A stretch of DNA of 9,033 bases, from contig WUQV01000205.1 in the NCBI GenBank assembly GCA_009889585.1, positions 1 through 9,033 on the forward strand. Reading direction: 5' to 3'. Shown one piece after another: positions 1-6,508 of this stretch. The position numbers and the translations under genes are program-made. Numbering within the stretch: position 1 is the stretch's first letter; each line of letters opens with the position of its first letter. Source of the stretch: Candidatus Bathyarchaeota archaeon. GTDB taxonomy: Archaea > Thermoproteota > Bathyarchaeia > Bathyarchaeales > WUQV01. The notes below the pieces were generated by a model. The model did no database searches and was not told the origin of the DNA. It worked only from the letters and a program-made list of their open reading frames with translations.

Positions 1-41
1 AATTCCATGAGTATAAGTATGCAAGTTAGTCACTAAAAGGC

Positions 42-636
42 CTCCTAGACGAAATGAGCATGCCAGTGGACGGCTCAAACCGGTGGCTCCGGGTCAAGGT
101 CACGAAGGAAGCACAGTGTATAAGGTCTATGGGAACAGGGGCTCAGAGGCCCTGAGGACCTTAGGGAGCTGGAGAGGCGGGACAGCCATCTCAGACTTCT
201 ACCTCACATACAGCGTCCTCAAGCGCTTGGTGAAGGAGGTTAGGCAGCAGAGGAGCATACCCCACTCCCTCAGGCTTGTGGACAATGCCTTGGAGGAGGT
301 GGGGAGCCCGGAGGCCAAGGAGATCGCCTAAGAGGCCGGGCAAAAGTTGGAGCGACCGCTGGAAAAGTATGACAAAACCATCAAGTTCAGCAAGCCCTTG
401 AGAAGGCTCGCTAAGACCCTTGAGGAGGCATAGGGACAAGCTCTTCAATCTACACTGACCTGGGCATAGATGGGACGAACAACCTAGCAGAGCGGGAGAT
501 CCGACCGTTCGTCATCTTCGGGAAGAGGATTCACTACTTCACGTCTTGGGCTTCAGCCGAGGCCCACGCCAAGCTCTTCACGGTTTAGAGGACTAGGTTC
601 AGGAACGGCCAGCCATGGCTGGCCGGGATCCTTTGA
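42..636 (+). pseudogene. Decayed IS66-family transposase (DDE catalytic domain remnant)
   Basis: The remnant of an IS66-type DDE transposase is spread over three plus-strand frames. The first piece reads LLDEMSMPVDGSNRWLRV and carries the first catalytic Asp (GAC 48-50). A shift near 110-117 leads to a second frame with VYKVYGNRGSEALRTL and ISDFYLTYSVL, giving the second Asp (GAC 194-196). It continues through PHSLRLVDNALEEV, which resembles the family's CWxHLLR region, past an in-frame TAA at 329-331, to KTIKFSKPLRRLAKTLEEA and a TAG at 431-433. A second shift near 433-445 opens the third frame, IYTDLGIDGTNNLAERE, which holds the signature NNLAER and the catalytic Glu (GAG 490-492). RPFVIFGKRIHYF and a TAG at 586-588 follow. 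The tail NGQPWLAGIL ends near 636. The motifs are read directly; the family assignment rests on the TNNLAER block and the DE/SDFY motifs. With two frameshifts and several stops it cannot encode an active enzyme. The N-terminal part, if it survives, is left of the window. No terminal inverted repeats were recognised. Confidence 0.8.
606..625. repeat. Perfect 20-bp palindrome
   Basis: CGGCCAGCCATGGCTGGCCG reads identically on both strands with no spacer. It overlaps the codons for GQPWLAG in the last readable frame of the decayed transposase. It could form a cruciform or serve as a dimer-binding site, but no T-rich tract follows it, so a terminator is not supported. Chance within GC-rich coding sequence is possible. 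Confidence 0.6.
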
Positions 637-673
637 GGCCTGAAGCCCTTGAGATAGGTGGAAGGCTCATAGT

Positions 674-689
674 AAGCCTAAAAGCCTAA
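674..689. repeat. Tandem duplication of an 8-bp word
   Basis: AAGCCTAA is present twice back to back (674-681 and 682-689), just beyond the readable end of the transposase remnant. It lies in the otherwise featureless stretch 637-830, where I see no gene. It may be replication slippage or a scar near the end of the decayed element; nothing in the sequence decides between these. Confidence 0.4.
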
Positions 690-830
690 GAAACTTGAAC
701 GATGAGGCAGGAGGCATCCGGAAATGGCTCTGAAAGCCTGCTGGGAGGCTAAAAGGGGCCTGGGATGGGCTGCAAACGGGGAGGAGGACTCATGTGATAA
801 CCTAAAACCCAATGAAAGAACTCCCAAAAA

Positions 831-840
831 CTTTATAATT
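831..840 (+). promoter_or_regulatory. TATA-box promoter of the methyltransferase gene
   Basis: CTTTATAATT preceded by the A-rich CCCAAAAA is a good match to an archaeal TATA box with a purine-rich BRE. It is centred about 43 bases before the ATG at 879, which predicts a transcript start near 860 and a leader of roughly 15-20 bases. No strong Shine-Dalgarno sequence is visible; GTGA at 870-873 is the best weak candidate. The presence of its own promoter suggests the gene is expressed independently of the dead transposase upstream. Confidence 0.6.
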
Positions 841-878
841 ACTTTTGTTGATCCAAATATACTCGGGAATGTGAAACT

Positions 879-1730
879 ATGAAAGAGAAGAATGATCAAC
901 AAGTTATAGAAATAGTTAAAGGGTGGTATGCAAAAACGGCGAGGTATGAGTGGAGACGTTTAAGGCGAGATTCCTATCATCAGATCGAGTTTATCACCAC
1001 AATGTATTTTCTTAGAAAGTATCTCCCGGAAAGGGGTCTGGTGCTCGATGCTGGAGGAGGTCCAGGGAGATACACCATTGAACTCGCCAAAATGGGTTAT
1101 GATGTGGTCTTACTTGACATCACCCCCGAAGTATTGAAGGTTGCTAGGAGGCAGATTAAGAGGGCGGGGGTTCAAGGGCGGGTGAAGCAAGTCTTGGAGG
1201 GTTCCATAATAGACTTGTCTGCCTTTGCCAACGAAACATTTGATGCAGTGCTTTGTCTAGGCGGTCCACTAAACCATATTTTGAACCCCAAGGGACGAGA
1301 GAGAGCGGCGATGGAACTGGTGCGGGTGGCTAAGACGGGCTCAACCCTCTTCATATCCGTGATAGGCAGGCTTGGTCTACTGAGGACCATCTTTCTGGAG
1401 TTCCCCGACGAAATACAAGATTGTAGGCATCATTGGGAGACTGGAGACTACATTCCAGGCATTCTTCCCCGCCCAGAAGTAACAGGCTTCACCACAGCAC
1501 ACTGGTTCCTACCAGAAGAACTACGGGATCTTTTCGAAAGGCATGGTGTTGAGACTCTGGATATGGTTGCACTGGAGGGGCTGTCATCCCACCATAAAAG
1601 GGAGACAAACAGACTTGCTAGGGACAAAGAAAAGTGGAGCATGTGGATGGACATTTTATTAAGAACGTGTAATCATCCATCGATTGTCGGCGGCAGCGAG
1701 CACATGCTTTTGGTTGGAAGGAAGAAGTAG
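879..1730 (+). CDS. Class I SAM-dependent methyltransferase
   Basis: Protein of 283 residues with the Rossmann-type fold of class I S-adenosylmethionine methyltransferases. Motif I is LVLDAGGGPGRY (residues 54-65, the glycine-rich SAM loop). The acidic residue that usually contacts the SAM ribose is D80 in VVLLDIT, motif II-like D112 lies in SIIDLSAF, and FDAVLCLGGPLNHI (121-134) is the beta-4 region. The N-terminal stretch with ARYEWRRLRRDSYHQIEF precedes the fold, and the C-terminal part ends in HMLLVGRKK, a normal closing strand. The length is usual for the type-11-like family to which it belongs. The methyl acceptor cannot be predicted: the family includes small-molecule and uncharacterised enzymes. 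The gene appears intact, with a TATA box 43 bases upstream. Its codon use differs from the genes to the right: by hand count only 3 of 16 threonine codons are ACG, against 11 of 15 in korB. This suggests recent acquisition along with the neighbouring IS66 remnant. It is probably cytoplasmic, since no signal peptide or membrane segment is seen. Confidence 0.85.
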   Translation: MKEKNDQQVIEIVKGWYAKTARYEWRRLRRDSYHQIEFITTMYFLRKYLPERGLVLDAGGGPGRYTIELAKMGYDVVLLDITPEVLKVARRQIKRAGVQGRVKQVLEGSIIDLSAFANETFDAVLCLGGPLNHILNPKGRERAAMELVRVAKTGSTLFISVIGRLGLLRTIFLEFPDEIQDCRHHWETGDYIPGILPRPEVTGFTTAHWFLPEELRDLFERHGVETLDMVALEGLSSHHKRETNRLARDKEKWSMWMDILLRTCNHPSIVGGSEHMLLVGRKK

Positions 1731-1940
1731 AAACAGAATACAACTACTTTAGTCTATGCTTGACTTATTTCTTTAAAGATCCCCTTTAATTCTACCATAT
1801 GGAGCGGGTCTATCTTAACGTAAGCCACCATTGAGGCAAGGAGACATGATCCACGAGCCCTCCATCGTTAGGTTTACCGTAAGGAGGCGTGACATCATGA
1901 CGCTTAAGTTTTTCGACAGCCTCAGCACCCATTAACGCCG

Positions 1941-2060
1941 ATGAGGGAACTTCAGCTGGCCTTAATAGCTCCTGAGCGAGATAAAGGACCGAACTCGGTG
2001 ATGGAGAAGTCGGAGCGCGAGCAGCATCTCCGACGGCTGAAGTTTGAAGAGGGGGATTAG
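1941..2060 (+). CDS. Possible small protein upstream of korB (39 aa, unrecognised)
   Basis: An open frame runs from ATG 1941 to TAG 2058-2060, ending 11 bases before the korB ATG. The peptide begins MRELQLALIAPERDKGPNSV and ends RRLKFEEGD. It is charged, without membrane segments or cysteines, and matches no family I know. Its position directly in front of korB and codons in the local style fit a small cotranscribed gene. There is, however, no Shine-Dalgarno sequence before the ATG, and a 39-codon open frame can easily arise by chance. It could instead be an untranslated leader of korB. Confidence 0.25.
   Translation: MRELQLALIAPERDKGPNSVMEKSEREQHLRRLKFEEGD
2009..2034 (+). other. 7-bp stem hairpin in the korB leader region
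   Basis: GTCGGAG (2009-2015) and CTCCGAC (2028-2034) are exact reverse complements separated by a 12-base loop. The structure ends 37 bases before the korB start codon. It could influence korB translation or be incidental, since it also falls within the 39-codon open frame. No T-tract follows, so it is not a terminator. Confidence 0.35.
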
Positions 2061-2071
2061 CGACGAGAGCG

Positions 2072-2887
2072 ATGAGCGAGTTCTCCGTCAGGCGGTACTT
2101 AAGGGGCCTTAAGTACCCGTTTTGCCCTGGGTGCGGTTGTTACACCGTAATAGAGCGCTTCCTCCTCGCCGTCCACGAGCTGGGCTACGAGGATCTTAAG
2201 GATTTCGTCTTCTGCAGCGGCATCGGATGCGCATCTTGGATACCCTCGCCTTACTTCAAAGCCGACACGATTCATACGCTTCACGGGAGGAGCATCCCTG
2301 TCGCTATCGGCGTTAAGCTCGTCAGGCCTGATTTAAACGTCGTCGTCTTCGGAGGGGACGGGGATCTAGCCGGCATAGGGTTAAGCCACCTCATCCACGC
2401 GGCTAGGAGGAACGTAGACGTAACGGTCGTGCTCGTTAACAACTTCATCTACGGGATGACTGGTGGGCAAGTGGCTCCTACGACGCCTTTAGGCGTTAGG
2501 ACTACGACTACGCCTTACGGTAGCTTCGAAAGCCCGTTGGACGTCGTAAGGCTCGTGGCGGCTGCTGGAGCTTGTTACGTCGCCCGATGGACGACGGTTC
2601 ATCGAGAGGAGCTAAAGGAGGCGTTTAAAAAAGCGTTGAAGAAAAAGGGCTTTTCGTTCGTAGAGGTCGTAAGCCAATGCGTTACGATGTACGGGAGGAG
2701 GGCTGGCTTTAAGGACGTAGCCGATATGCTTCAATTCTTTAAAAGGGCATCATTACCTAAGGATGAGGCGGAGAAGTTAAGTTACGAAGAGTTAAAGGAT
2801 AGGATTATTATAGGAGAGTTTATAGACGTTGAGAGGCCGACGTTAATCGATCGTATCCATAGAATGATTGAATGTTTACGAAGGTAG
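2072..2887 (+). CDS. korB: 2-oxoacid:ferredoxin oxidoreductase, beta subunit (KorB type)
   Basis: Beta subunit (271 residues) of a CoA-dependent 2-oxoacid:ferredoxin oxidoreductase, the subunit that binds thiamine pyrophosphate and one 4Fe-4S cluster. It oxidatively decarboxylates a 2-oxoacid and reduces ferredoxin. The N-terminal FCPGCGC (C18, C21) with C53 in SGIGCAS and C203 in VSQCVTMYG gives the expected four-cysteine cluster pattern. The TPP/magnesium motif GGDGDLAGIG (94-103) ends in LVNN (121-124), followed by YGMTGGQVAPTTP. HTLHGRSIPVAIGVKL is typical of 2-oxoglutarate-type (Kor) and related beta subunits. The length is normal. The ATG at 2072 places the CPGCG motif at the usual distance from the start, though no strong Shine-Dalgarno sequence precedes it (GGGGGA at 2051 is rather far). 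Unusually, its alpha partner is not next to it on the same strand but converges from the other side, 81 bases away. The preferred substrate (2-oxoglutarate versus another 2-oxoacid) is inferred only from overall resemblance. Confidence 0.9.
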   Translation: MSEFSVRRYLRGLKYPFCPGCGCYTVIERFLLAVHELGYEDLKDFVFCSGIGCASWIPSPYFKADTIHTLHGRSIPVAIGVKLVRPDLNVVVFGGDGDLAGIGLSHLIHAARRNVDVTVVLVNNFIYGMTGGQVAPTTPLGVRTTTTPYGSFESPLDVVRLVAAAGACYVARWTTVHREELKEAFKKALKKKGFSFVEVVSQCVTMYGRRAGFKDVADMLQFFKRASLPKDEAEKLSYEELKDRIIIGEFIDVERPTLIDRIHRMIECLRR

Positions 2888-2960
2888 CAAGAGTGAATAT
2901 ATCGATAGAAAGTTAGAGTAAGACCTCTATGCTTAAGTAAGCGAGAGAACGTTAAGCGAT

Positions 2961-2972
2961 TTAAAGCTTTAA
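2961..2972. repeat. 12-bp AT-rich palindrome at the korA stop codon
   Basis: TTAAAGCTTTAA is self-complementary and spans the korA stop codon (complement of 2969-2971). It lies in the short space between the convergent korB and korA genes. No clear T-run terminator is visible for either gene. The palindrome is short enough to be chance. Confidence 0.35.
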
Positions 2973-4114
2973 CCCTTTAGTTCCTTTAACTTAATTAAGA
3001 TCTCCTCAGGCGTTATCATCTCGCCTCCGCCGACCTTATTGATCGACAAAACGTTTGCCAAACCTCCGACGGCCCTTCTTACCTCATAAACGATTTGGCC
3101 TAAGTTCATCTCGGGGACGAACACTGTTTTCGCTCGTTCAGCCAAAGCTCTAACGGGCTTATCGGGAAAGGGCCATAACGTCCTCAGCCGAACGTGTCCG
3201 ACCGCTATTCCCTCCAGCCTAGCTAACCCTACGGCTTCGTAAGCGCTACGAGAAGTGCATCCGTACGATACTAAGCCGATTTCACAATCCTCTAATCCGT
3301 ACGCATCGACGTCGACGATGTTATCTACGTTCCTCCTGATTTTATCGATCAATCTTCTTACGAGCCTTCGATGTACTTCATAGCTCGTCGTATCCCTTAT
3401 GCCTCGTTCGTCATGCGTCGAACCAGTCACGGTTACGTTGTAGCCGCTCCCCACGGACGGCATCGGCGGCACCAAGCGCCCTCCGAAAGCAGGCTCGTCC
3501 CCCGCTGGCTTCTCACGGTTTACGATCTCGATTCGATCTAACGGCGGAACGTTTACGAGCTCCCTCATGTGAGCCACGATTTCATCGGCTAAGATAACGA
3601 CGGGCGTCCTATACCTCTCGGATAGGTTAAACGCCTTAATCGTCAAGTCGAACATCTCTTGAGCTGAGTTAGGCGAGAGGACGATGGCTTCGTAATCCCC
3701 GTGAGTCCCCCAACGAGCTTGCATCACGTCCCCTTGCCCAGCCTTCGTAGCTTGGCCCGTGGCGGGCCCTAGGCGTTGTACGTTGACGATTACGCAGGGC
3801 GTCTCCGTCATGAACGCGTAGCCTATCCCCTCTTGCATTAAGCTAAAGCCAGGGCCGGACGTAGCCGTCATCGCCTTTGCGCCAGCCCAAGAGGCTCCGA
3901 CGACCGCCATGAGAGCTGCTATCTCATCCTCCATCTGAATAAAGACTCCGCCAACCTGAGGGAGCAATTCGGCCAAACGCTCGAGGATCTCGCTCGCTGG
4001 CGTTATTGGATAGCCAGCGCAGAATCTACATCCAGCGATTATCGCCGCTTCAGCTACTGCCTCGTTCCCCTGTAAGAAGTGTGCGCCAGGCTTTAACATC
4101 GTCTTAATTCTCAA
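2969..4114 (-). CDS. korA: 2-oxoacid:ferredoxin oxidoreductase, alpha subunit (KorA type)
   Basis: Alpha subunit (381 residues), the pyrimidine-binding and domain II part of a 2-oxoacid:ferredoxin oxidoreductase; it works with the beta subunit encoded at 2072-2887. Signatures in order are FLQGNEAVAEAAI (13-25), AGYPITPASEI (33-43), FIQMEDEIAA (58-67), TATSGPGFSLMQEGIGYA (83-100) and GDVMQARWGTHGD (about 127-139). A C-terminal transketolase-C-like domain contains VRLRTLWPFPDKPV and FVPEMNLGQ. The length is normal for KorA without a fused gamma domain. The longest frame starts with TTG (4114-4112), whose last bases are shared with the TGA stop of the EF-2 gene, so translational coupling is likely. 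An ATG five codons later (4099-4097) is an equally reasonable start, giving MLKPGAHFLQGNEA. It is cotranscribed with the EF-2 gene on the minus strand. The Kor assignment is by overall resemblance; the substrate remains an inference. Confidence 0.9.
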   Translation of the reverse strand: MRIKTMLKPGAHFLQGNEAVAEAAIIAGCRFCAGYPITPASEILERLAELLPQVGGVFIQMEDEIAALMAVVGASWAGAKAMTATSGPGFSLMQEGIGYAFMTETPCVIVNVQRLGPATGQATKAGQGDVMQARWGTHGDYEAIVLSPNSAQEMFDLTIKAFNLSERYRTPVVILADEIVAHMRELVNVPPLDRIEIVNREKPAGDEPAFGGRLVPPMPSVGSGYNVTVTGSTHDERGIRDTTSYEVHRRLVRRLIDKIRRNVDNIVDVDAYGLEDCEIGLVSYGCTSRSAYEAVGLARLEGIAVGHVRLRTLWPFPDKPVRALAERAKTVFVPEMNLGQIVYEVRRAVGGLANVLSINKVGGGEMITPEEILIKLKELKG

Positions 4115-6327
4115 GCTTCGTCGATGAACCTCTCAGGCCTCGGGAGCTCGAGCGGCAACCCCTTTCTCTCCCTAATGCTCTTTATGACTTCTAAGGCTAC
4201 GTTCTCAGGGGCTTTCTCCCAATGGTCGAAGGTGCACTGCCAAAAGGCGCGGCCGGATGTAGCGGAACGCATTTCACTCGACAAGCCGAACGTCTCAGCG
4301 ACTGGGATGTAGCCGTCGACCATCGTCAACGGGCCCTTAGGCTCTGAGGAGACGATCCTCCCCCTTCTTCTGGTGATGAGGCTCATGACGTCGCCTAACC
4401 ATTGGGCTGGGACGGAGACCCCTATCCGATAGATAGGCTCTAAAAGCGCTGGCTTAGCGGTTAAGAACGAGCCGAAGATCGCCCTCCTGATGGCAGGCAT
4501 TATTTGAGCAGGGCCTCGATGCACGGGATCCTCATGCAATTGAGCGTCCATCAACTTGACCTTAACCCCTCTTAACGGCTCCTCGCAAAAAACGCCCGCT
4601 TTACAAGCCCAACGGAATCCTGAGATAGCCATGTCCTTAGCCTCATGTAAGTATTGAACGCCTTTCGTTAAGTCGATGAAGACGTTCTTATGCTCCTCTA
4701 TGGACCAGACGTTCCTAGCCTCATCAACAGGCCAATCGCATTCCTCCCTTAGGATCTCACCTACCCTCCTTCGGCCCATTTCCTCAGCTATCTTGCCGCT
4801 TTCGATCATCGAGACGACCTTTTCCTCAAGGGGCTCGACTTGAACCCAAAACCTATTGTGCTTATTGGGGCTTTTCGCCATGGCTATAACGCCCCTACCT
4901 TGGACGCTTTCCCTGTAAACGACGAGAGGCTTGGACGTAACGATCTCAAGGCCGCCTCCGTAATCCTGAAGGAACTTACACGCTATCTCCAAATGGAGCT
5001 CCCCCATTCCGCTTAACAAGTACTCGCCCGTCTCCTTGTCTATCGTAGTCACGAGGTTCGGGTCCTCGATGGAAAGCCTATGCATGATGTCGACGAGCTT
5101 AGGCAAATCCCTCGGGTGCTTAGGCTCTATGGCTATCGTTATGACGGGCTCCGAGACGTACTTTATTCGTTCGAACGGAACCATTACGTCCTTATGAGAG
5201 GCGTCCACGAGGGTTTCGCCAGCTCTCGCTAAGTCTAAGCCGAGCAAGGCCGTGATGTTGCCAGCGACTATCCTATCGACTACCTCTCGAAAGGCCCCCA
5301 TGTACATAGAGACCTGTTGGACTCTGTAGTCCTTTCGAGCGTTAACGAGGTAAACTTGATCGCCCTCTCGAACGGACCCTGAGAAAAGCCTTCCAGTCGC
5401 CACAAGGCCTGCGTGAGGATCCACTTGGGCCATCGTTATGCACATGATCGTAGGGCCGTTATCATCGCAACGCTCCATGGCTCGCCCGATTTCGCTATCT
5501 AAATCGCCCGTCCATACCTTCGGGAGCCTGTGCCTTTGGGCTTTAACGGGGTTCGGCAGGTGTTTAACGACCATGTCCAATATGGCTACGTGAAGCGGGA
5601 CGACCTCCTTTAACGACTCCCATCCTTCCCCTTGATAAGCGTTGATTACGTCCTTAAACCTAAGGCCCCTCCTTTGGGCTATTTCTAAGGTGAAGCCCCA
5701 TCGATGTAAAGCTGATCCAAACGCGACGGATCCCTTCGTTAAATCGACCTTCCAATCGTCCTTGACGTCTGGCTCCCCGTAAAGGTCGATTAAGCTGTTG
5801 AAGTCCCTAATTATCCTCACGAGCTTACTTTGGATCTCATCGAGCGTAAGCCTTAACTCCCTGATGAGACGGTCGACCTTGTTTATGAAGAGGACGGGCC
5901 TAACCCTTTCGGCTAAGGCTTGGCGAGTCACCGTCTCCGTTTGAACCATGACCTCTTCGACAGCGTCGACTACGACGACGCATCCATCGATCGCCCTTAA
6001 CGCCCTAGTCACCTTCCCCGTGAAGTCCACGTGACCTGGCGTATCGATTAAGTTGACGACGTAAGGCTCTCCTCCGTATTCATGCAAAAGCGATATGTTA
6101 GCGGTCTTGATCGTTATCCCCCTCTTTTGCTCCTCCTCTAAGTAATCAAGGGCTCGAGCCTCGCCTGCGAGCTTAGGGGATAACAAGCCGGCTTCGGCTA
6201 ACAATGAGTCGGTTAACGTAGTTTTACCGTGGTCTATATGGGCTATGATCCCTATGTTTCTAATGTTATCCTTCCTCTCCATCAGCTTGAGGATCTCTGA
6301 CGTCTGTCGGAACCGAGGCATATCCAT
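4111..6327 (-). CDS. fusA: Archaeal translation elongation factor 2 (aEF-2)
   Basis: Full-length aEF-2 (738 residues), the GTPase that drives tRNA-mRNA translocation on the ribosome. GTP-binding elements are AHIDHGKTT (29-37), RGITIKT (69-75, switch I Thr72), DTPGH (95-99) and NKVD (149-152). MGELHLEIA and the domain IV block LMDAQLHEDPVHRGPAQ follow; His603 in VHRG is the residue modified to diphthamide in archaea and eukaryotes. The tail RSATSGRAFWQCTFDHWEKAP and ERKGLPLELPRPERF are typical of archaeal EF-2. The usual archaeal start MPRF(K/R)QTSEIL corresponds to the third codon: an ATG at 6321 has GGATGA six bases upstream and may be the true start, two codons inside the longest frame. A TATA-like element lies at 6371-6379. 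The gene is first in a two-gene unit with korA. The symbol fusA is used here for the archaeal EF-2 gene. Confidence 0.97.
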   Translation of the reverse strand: MDMPRFRQTSEILKLMERKDNIRNIGIIAHIDHGKTTLTDSLLAEAGLLSPKLAGEARALDYLEEEQKRGITIKTANISLLHEYGGEPYVVNLIDTPGHVDFTGKVTRALRAIDGCVVVVDAVEEVMVQTETVTRQALAERVRPVLFINKVDRLIRELRLTLDEIQSKLVRIIRDFNSLIDLYGEPDVKDDWKVDLTKGSVAFGSALHRWGFTLEIAQRRGLRFKDVINAYQGEGWESLKEVVPLHVAILDMVVKHLPNPVKAQRHRLPKVWTGDLDSEIGRAMERCDDNGPTIMCITMAQVDPHAGLVATGRLFSGSVREGDQVYLVNARKDYRVQQVSMYMGAFREVVDRIVAGNITALLGLDLARAGETLVDASHKDVMVPFERIKYVSEPVITIAIEPKHPRDLPKLVDIMHRLSIEDPNLVTTIDKETGEYLLSGMGELHLEIACKFLQDYGGGLEIVTSKPLVVYRESVQGRGVIAMAKSPNKHNRFWVQVEPLEEKVVSMIESGKIAEEMGRRRVGEILREECDWPVDEARNVWSIEEHKNVFIDLTKGVQYLHEAKDMAISGFRWACKAGVFCEEPLRGVKVKLMDAQLHEDPVHRGPAQIMPAIRRAIFGSFLTAKPALLEPIYRIGVSVPAQWLGDVMSLITRRRGRIVSSEPKGPLTMVDGYIPVAETFGLSSEMRSATSGRAFWQCTFDHWEKAPENVALEVIKSIRERKGLPLELPRPERFIDEA

Positions 6328-6370
6328 TCATCCGACTTGGGCGGCGTTGCACGCTCGTTATATCGAGCCA

Positions 6371-6380
6371 TTATTTAAGC
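6371..6380 (-). promoter_or_regulatory. TATA-like promoter of the EF-2/korA unit
   Basis: On the minus strand this reads GCTTAAATAA, about 45-50 bases before the EF-2 start. It predicts a transcript start near 6349 and a leader of 20-28 bases containing GGATGA, a plausible ribosome-binding sequence for the ATG at 6321. It is the best TATA-like element in the divergent EF-2/transporter intergenic region. Confidence 0.55.
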
Positions 6381-6416
6381 TTATGGCGTAAGCGAAAAAT
6401 CCCTTGGAAAAAGGAA

Positions 6417-6432
6417 GGCCGACGTGGCCGAC
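6417..6432. repeat. Direct repeat GGCCGAC x2 upstream of the transporter gene
   Basis: GGCCGAC occurs at 6417-6423 and again at 6426-6432, separated by GT. The pair lies in the 181-base divergent region between EF-2 and the transporter, about 80 bases upstream of the transporter start. It might be a regulator-binding site, but nothing beyond the repetition supports this. Confidence 0.3.
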
Positions 6433-6501
6433 TTTAGAAGGAGTTAAGAGGCGAATGAACATGACGCTTTAGGCTCTCGAACGAAAGCGAAGACGTGAAT
6501 T

Positions 6502-6508
6502 CGTTTAA
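6502..6508 (+). promoter_or_regulatory. Possible TATA element at the transporter start
   Basis: GTTTAAA lies directly before the ATG at 6509. If it acts as a TATA box, transcription would begin near 6530, exactly where a second in-frame ATG lies (6530-6532). The transporter mRNA would then be leaderless and seven residues shorter. The TATA match is modest. Confidence 0.35.

Larger units (their letters stand above)
1731..2071. other. 341-base gap with short open frames and decay-like sequence
   Basis: No recognisable gene lies between the methyltransferase and korB. The composition changes inside the gap at about 1790: A/T-rich before, TTAACG/CGTAAG-style host sequence after. Three short frames are open: minus strand 1754-1831 (25 codons, MVAYVKIDPLHMVELKG at its start), plus strand 1846-1935 (29 codons, with AAGGAG just before the ATG), and plus strand 1941-2060 (39 codons). 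None shows a family signature I recognise. They may be remnants of genes truncated when the left-hand patch was inserted, or leader sequence of korB. A 7-bp stem hairpin at 2009-2034 is also present. Confidence 0.5.

Noticed and set aside
671..684. GTAAGCCTAAAAGC compared with the IS66 terminal inverted repeat
   Set aside because: Only the first six or so bases resemble IS66 ends, the orientation is wrong for a right end, and no matching partner is visible.
678..902. Open minus-strand frame of 74 codons overlapping the methyltransferase promoter and start
   Set aside because: No recognisable motif, and it covers a convincing TATA box and the start of a real gene; taken as chance.
1990..2045. 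Possible C/D box guide RNA (GTGATGG ... CTGA)
   Set aside because: The C box deviates from RTGATGA and no internal D'/C' boxes are visible; the CTGA is too common a word to support it.
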